From positions 1,777,001 to 1,841,000 of the forward strand of contig NZ_CP052859.1 of assembly GCF_012935695.1 (NCBI RefSeq): 64,000 nucleotides of DNA. The letters are read 5' to 3'. This DNA comes from Pseudomonas sp. ADAK18 (lineage in GTDB: Bacteria; Pseudomonadota; Gammaproteobacteria; Pseudomonadales; Pseudomonadaceae). This document shows, one piece after another, positions 60,111 through 64,000 of this stretch. The first letter of the stretch is position 1, and the number at the start of each line of letters is the position of its first letter. Position numbers and translations under genes: made by a program. The notes below the pieces were generated by a model. The model did no database searches. It was not told where the DNA came from and was given only the letters and a program-made list of their open reading frames with translations.

Positions 60111-61271
60111 ATGAATTTCCAACTCAGCCAAGAACAAGACATGTTGGTGGACGCGGTACGCAGTTTTGTTGCCAAGGAATTGCTGCCTCACGAGGAAGCG
60201 GTGGACCGTGCCGATGAGGTTTCGCCGGAGCTGGCGGCGCAGATCCGTGACAAGGCCATTGCCGCCGGTTTCTATGCTTTCAACATGCCCGAGGACGTCG
60301 GCGGTGGTGGCTTGGATTACCTGTCCCAGGCACTGATCGAACGGGAGTTGTCCAAGGTGTCCTGGGCGCTGCATGTGTTTGTCGCAAGGCCCTCGAAAAT
60401 CCTCATGGCCTGCACTGGCGCGCAGATTGGCGAGTACTTGTTGCCGTGTGTCCAGGGTAAGAAAATCGACTGTTTTGCCCTCACCGAACCCGGCGCCGGT
60501 TCTGACGCCAACGCCATCAAGACCCGCGCCGTGCGCAGTGGCGATGACTTTGTGCTTAACGGCAGTAAGCACTTCATCAGCCATGCGGGGCACGCCGACT
60601 TCGCCATCGTGTTCGCCGTCACCGATACCTACGAACACAATGGCCGCCAACGCAACGCCGTCACCTCGTTCCTGGTGGATCGCGGCACCCCCGGCATGAC
60701 CATCCGCCGCGGCCCCAAGTGTGTGAGCAACCGGGGTTATCACACCTACGAAATGTTCTTTGATGATTGCCGCGTGCCGGCTTCCAAAGTCCTTGGCGAG
60801 GTGGGCAAAGGTTGGGACGTGGCCAACGCCTGGCTGACCGCAGGCCGAGTGATGGTCGCCGCCAACTGCGTCGGCCAGGCCCAGCGGGCGCTGGATGTAT
60901 CGCTGCAATGGGCGGCGGACCGCAAGCAGTTCGGCCAGCCGATCGGCACCTACCAAGGTGTGTCGTTCAAGCTCGCCGACATGGCCACCCAGATTCGCGC
61001 CGCCGAACTCTTGACCTTGCACACCGCCTGGAAAATGGACCAGGGCAACATGACCGACGGCGAAGCCGGTATGGCCAAGCTGTTTGCCAGTGAAACCCTG
61101 GGCAAGGTAGCTGACGAGGCGGTACAGATTTTCGGCGGTATGGGCCTGATGGACGAAGGGCCGGTGGAGCGCATCTGGCGCAACGCGCGGATCGAACGGA
61201 TCTGGGAAGGCACCTCGGAAATCCAGCGCCATATCATCGCCCGCGAACTGTTGCGGCCCCTGTTGCGCTGA
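60111..61271 (+). CDS. Acyl-CoA dehydrogenase
   Basis: 386 residues from ATG 60111. FAD site FALTEPGAGSDANAIKTRAV and SKHFISHAGHADFAIVFAV; catalytic glutamate region RIWRNARIERIWEGTSEIQRHIIARELL. Oxidises an acyl-CoA to the 2-enoyl-CoA, passing electrons to ETF. Followed by the CoA ligase after 18 bases. Confidence 0.95.
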   Translation: MNFQLSQEQDMLVDAVRSFVAKELLPHEEAVDRADEVSPELAAQIRDKAIAAGFYAFNMPEDVGGGGLDYLSQALIERELSKVSWALHVFVARPSKILMACTGAQIGEYLLPCVQGKKIDCFALTEPGAGSDANAIKTRAVRSGDDFVLNGSKHFISHAGHADFAIVFAVTDTYEHNGRQRNAVTSFLVDRGTPGMTIRRGPKCVSNRGYHTYEMFFDDCRVPASKVLGEVGKGWDVANAWLTAGRVMVAANCVGQAQRALDVSLQWAADRKQFGQPIGTYQGVSFKLADMATQIRAAELLTLHTAWKMDQGNMTDGEAGMAKLFASETLGKVADEAVQIFGGMGLMDEGPVERIWRNARIERIWEGTSEIQRHIIARELLRPLLR

Positions 61272-61289
61272 TCGGGTCGGAGAACGCTC

Positions 61290-63389
61290 ATGTCCCAGGT
61301 TATTCGCGACAACCTCAAGCGCTTGCTGGCGCCTCGTCACCTGGCTTTCGTTGGCGGACGCAGCATGGCGCGCGCCCTCAAACGCTGTGCCGAAGGGGGC
61401 TTTGCAGGCCAGATGTGGCTGGTCAATCCCCAGCATGACCACCTCGACGGCATTCCCTGTGTACGCCGCATCGCCGACCTGCCGTGCGGCCCGGACGCAG
61501 TATTTATCGCCACCAACCGCGAGCTGACCCTGACCTGTGTTGCAGAGTTGGCCGCCATCGGTACCGGCGGCGCCATTTGCTACGCCTCCGGGTTTGCCGA
61601 GACCGGAGCCGAGGGTCAGACCCTGCAAGATCAACTGCTCAAAGCAGCGGGCGATATGGCGCTGTTGGGGCCCAACTGCTACGGCCTGCTGGACTATCTG
61701 CACAGCTCGGCGCTGTGGCCGGTGGCCCATGGCGGCAAGCCGGTGGAGAAGGGCGTGGCGGTACTGACCCAGAGCGGCAACTTCGCCTATAACCTGTCGA
61801 TGAGTGACCGCTCGTTGCCGGTGGCCTATATGGCGTCGGTGGGTAACCAGGCGCAGTTGGGCGTCGCGGAGTTGATGGACGTGCTGCTGGATGAGCCACG
61901 GGTCACGGCCATCGGCTTGCACCTGGAAGGTTTGAAGAACGTGCCTGGATTTGCCCGGGCCGCCCACAAGGCCCTGGTAAAAGGCATCCCGATCATCGCC
62001 CTGAAAACCGGCGTCTCGCAGATCGGCGCCGAGTTGGCCTTGAGTCACACCAGTTCGTTGTCCGGCTCTGATGTGCTGTACGACAGCCTCTTTGCCCGCC
62101 TGGGTGTGATCCGCGTCAGTGGGCCGGTGAGTTTTGTCGAAACCCTGAAAGCCGCGGCGTGCGGCAACTTGCCGGCGGGCAACCACCTGATCGCACTGGC
62201 CTGTTCCGGCGGCGATGCCGGGTTGATTGCCGACTATGCCGAGCGCAACCACCTGGGCCTGCCGAAGTTGGATGCCGGTCAGCGTGAGGAGCTGGCGCAG
62301 GTGCTGCCCAGCTACGCCAACCTGGTCAACCCACTGGACTTCACCACGGCCATCTGGGGCAACCGCGAAGCGCTGAACGCCATGCTCGACACGGCGCTGC
62401 GCACGGACGCCGATGCCGCCATGTTGGTGCTCGACTACCCCGCAGAGTTTACCGGCGAGCGTAAGGAGTGCGACCTGTTGCTGGAGTTGTTTTGCAGTGC
62501 ATTGGTGCGCCATGGCAAGACCGGTTTTGTCACCTCGGCGTTTCCGGAGTTGCTACCTGCCCATGCCCGTGAACGCTTGCACGCCCAGGGCGTCGCGGCC
62601 TTGCAAGGTGTGGAAGACGCGCTCGCTGCCTGGGGCCGAATTGCCGACTACCAGAGCAACCGTCGGGCCTTGTTGGCGCGGGGGGAGTCAGCGTTGATTC
62701 CGCTGTGCCCGCAAGCCCTTCAGGACCCTGGGTTTCCTCTCAATGAATGGGACTCCAAACAAGCCCTACGCGCCTTTGGCCTCACCACACCGACCGGCAT
62801 CCTCAGTACCCCCGAGCACGCCATTGCCGACGCGCTGACCTTGGGCTATCCGCTGGTGCTCAAGGCGGTCAGCGCCGAGCTGCCGCACAAGACCGAAGCG
62901 GGCGCTGTGGCGTTGAACCTGCGGGACGATCAGGCGCTGACGGCGGCTCTGGCGCACATGCGCGTGCAGATTGCCGCCTACGCGCCGGGCGTGGCATTTG
63001 ATCAACTGCTGCTGGAGACCATGGCCACGCCACCCTTGGCCGAGCTGATCGTGGGCATCAAGCGTGAAAACGACTTCGGCCTGGCGTTGGTGATCGGTGC
63101 CGGCGGGATTCTGGTGGAGTTGCTCAAGGACAGTCGCAGCCTGTTGCTGCCCACCACCGACGATGCCATTCGCAATGCCTTGTTGAGCCTGCGCAGCACC
63201 GCGTTGTTGCAAGGCTTTCGCGGTCGTGAAGTGGCCGATATGGAAGCCCTGGTGGCGGCGATTCGCGCCGTGGCCGATTACGCCTGCGCCAATGCCGGGC
63301 TGTTGCTGGAGCTGGATGTCAACCCACTGCTGGTCAATGCCCGGGGCGCCACAGCGGTCGATGCGTTGATCCGCCTCGCCCAGGCTTGA
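61290..63389 (+). CDS. Acyl-CoA synthetase, NDP-forming type
   Basis: 699 residues. CoA-binding domain 1-130 (LAPRHLAFVGGRSMARAL), ligase-type CoA domains about 140-450 with the phosphohistidine region LALSHTSSLSGSD, and C-terminal ATP-grasp about 480-699 (GYPLVLKAVSAELPHKTEAGAVALNLRD, DVNPLLVNARG). Makes an acyl-CoA from a carboxylic acid, CoA and ATP with ADP release. Fits activation of the substrate used by the neighbouring dehydrogenase and hydratase. Confidence 0.92.
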   Translation: MSQVIRDNLKRLLAPRHLAFVGGRSMARALKRCAEGGFAGQMWLVNPQHDHLDGIPCVRRIADLPCGPDAVFIATNRELTLTCVAELAAIGTGGAICYASGFAETGAEGQTLQDQLLKAAGDMALLGPNCYGLLDYLHSSALWPVAHGGKPVEKGVAVLTQSGNFAYNLSMSDRSLPVAYMASVGNQAQLGVAELMDVLLDEPRVTAIGLHLEGLKNVPGFARAAHKALVKGIPIIALKTGVSQIGAELALSHTSSLSGSDVLYDSLFARLGVIRVSGPVSFVETLKAAACGNLPAGNHLIALACSGGDAGLIADYAERNHLGLPKLDAGQREELAQVLPSYANLVNPLDFTTAIWGNREALNAMLDTALRTDADAAMLVLDYPAEFTGERKECDLLLELFCSALVRHGKTGFVTSAFPELLPAHARERLHAQGVAALQGVEDALAAWGRIADYQSNRRALLARGESALIPLCPQALQDPGFPLNEWDSKQALRAFGLTTPTGILSTPEHAIADALTLGYPLVLKAVSAELPHKTEAGAVALNLRDDQALTAALAHMRVQIAAYAPGVAFDQLLLETMATPPLAELIVGIKRENDFGLALVIGAGGILVELLKDSRSLLLPTTDDAIRNALLSLRSTALLQGFRGREVADMEALVAAIRAVADYACANAGLLLELDVNPLLVNARGATAVDALIRLAQA

Positions 63390-63400
63390 AGGAGATGACG

Positions 63401-64000
63401 ATGCAAAGCAAAACCTTGACGGGCGGCCAAGCCCTGGTGCGATTGCTGGCCAACTATGGCGTCGACACGGTGTTCGGCATTCCCGGGGTACACACCCTGG
63501 AGCTGTATCGCGGATTGCCTGGCAGTGGCATTCGCCATGTATTGACCCGCCATGAGCAGGGCGCCGGTTTTATGGCCGACGGATACGCACGGGTCAGTGG
63601 CAAGCCGGGCGTGTGCTTCATCATCACCGGCCCCGGCGTGACCAACGCCGCTACCGCTATCGGCCAGGCTTATGCTGATTCGATTCCTATGCTGGTGATT
63701 TCCAGCGTCAACCACACAGCCAGCCTCGGCAAGGGCTGGGGCTGCCTGCATGAAACCCAGGACCAGCGTGCGATGACAGCGCCTATTACTGCGTTCTCGG
63801 CCGTCGCGTTGAGTACTGAAGACCTGCCCGAATTGATCGCACGGGCCTACGCGGTGTTCGACAGTGAGCGGCCACGGCCGGTGCATATCTCTGTGCCGCT
63901 GGATGTGCTGGCGGCGCCGATTGAGCGGGACTGGAGTGGTGAGGTGGTGCGCCGTCCCGGACGTGGTGTGCCGTCGGCTGAAACCCTTGAGCTTGCCGTG
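63401..64000 (+). CDS. Thiamine pyrophosphate enzyme (2-oxo acid decarboxylase-like), cut by window end
   Basis: First 200 codons only. GGAGATG 7 bases before the ATG. LTGGQALVRLLANYGVDTVFGIPGVHTLELY and RHEQGAGFMADGYARVSGKPGVCFIITGPGVTNAATAIGQAYADS are the TPP-family N-terminal (PYR) domain, with the catalytic Glu in RHEQGA. Nearest in appearance to 5-guanidino-2-oxopentanoate decarboxylase (AruI) and acetolactate-synthase-like enzymes. Identity of substrate is a guess. Confidence 0.88.
   Translation, partial: MQSKTLTGGQALVRLLANYGVDTVFGIPGVHTLELYRGLPGSGIRHVLTRHEQGAGFMADGYARVSGKPGVCFIITGPGVTNAATAIGQAYADSIPMLVISSVNHTASLGKGWGCLHETQDQRAMTAPITAFSAVALSTEDLPELIARAYAVFDSERPRPVHISVPLDVLAAPIERDWSGEVVRRPGRGVPSAETLELAV

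Noticed and set aside
60096..62513. 805-codon minus-strand frame
   Set aside because: Antisense to the acyl-CoA dehydrogenase and CoA ligase genes, which have full family motifs.
1..64000. CRISPR array
   Set aside because: No set of regularly spaced repeats with unique spacers was seen. The only tandem repeat is the short one at 24741.

Overview
The window looks like a chromosomal segment of a Pseudomonas of the P. fluorescens group. The evidence is the tusDCBE sulfur-relay operon beside a YccA-family gene and tRNA-Ser, REP/REPIN sequences of the GTGGGAGCTGGCTTGCCTGC type, a DUF1652 gene, and a seven-gene phenazine operon with phzR/phzI of the kind known from the strain 2-79 lineage. No database search was possible; names rest on motifs, order and remembered families.

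Layout. 1-2413: host genes (tusE-B-C-D, Bax-inhibitor-like protein) and tRNA-Ser(UGA). 2353-18998: a degraded lambda-like prophage bounded by an exact 62-bp repeat of the tRNA 3' half. It holds a cytosine methyltransferase, an HNH endonuclease, small early genes, a tailspike, a putative annealing protein, a small zinc-free-type ribosomal protein L36, tail genes K, I and a truncated J, and a MerR/nitroreductase cargo pair. Its integrase is in two pieces on the same strand about 13 kb apart: the C-terminal end is fused in frame to the methyltransferase beside attL, and the N-terminal half abuts truncated J. A third scrap of an integrase 3' end lies just beyond the right att copy, so this tRNA has probably hosted tandem prophages that then collapsed by deletion.

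19000-29670: accessory and host genes. These are two paralogous lipoproteins, a SnoaL-like protein, an apparently exported deaminase, an RTX lipase, a glyoxalase-fold protein, an SDR/LysR pair, an SQR-like flavoprotein broken by one in-frame amber codon, DUF1641 and a Tam-like methyltransferase. 29969-30472 encodes a striking protein of 41% Met and 10% Cys with a two-fold internal repeat and its own terminator, next to an XRE-cupin regulator with a small upstream ORF and a TonB receptor.

33870-43560: ordinary genes (MFS exporter, secreted nuclease, lipoproteins, FAH hydrolase/AraC pair, GNAT, GAF, PAS-GGDEF, DUF1652), then a long inverted repeat with a REPIN at its centre. 44111-52205: phzABCDEFG on the minus strand with phzR and phzI. 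There are two 18-bp phz boxes, one before phzA and one between phzI and a divergent GNAT gene. PhzD and PhzF keep their catalytic residues, and PhzA lacks the histidine present in PhzB. No phenazine-modifying gene is visible, so phenazine-1-carboxylate is the expected product.

52300-64000: GNAT, NUDIX, Gfo/Idh/MocA, RNase T2, then a catabolic block. An old-yellow-enzyme/FAD oxidoreductase with an XRE-cupin regulator is divergent from a class II aldolase across a 35-bp palindrome. A TetR regulator, enoyl-CoA hydratase, acyl-CoA dehydrogenase, acyl-CoA ligase and a TPP enzyme (cut by the window end) follow. Together they suggest conversion of an acid to a CoA ester and its oxidation; the substrate is not evident.
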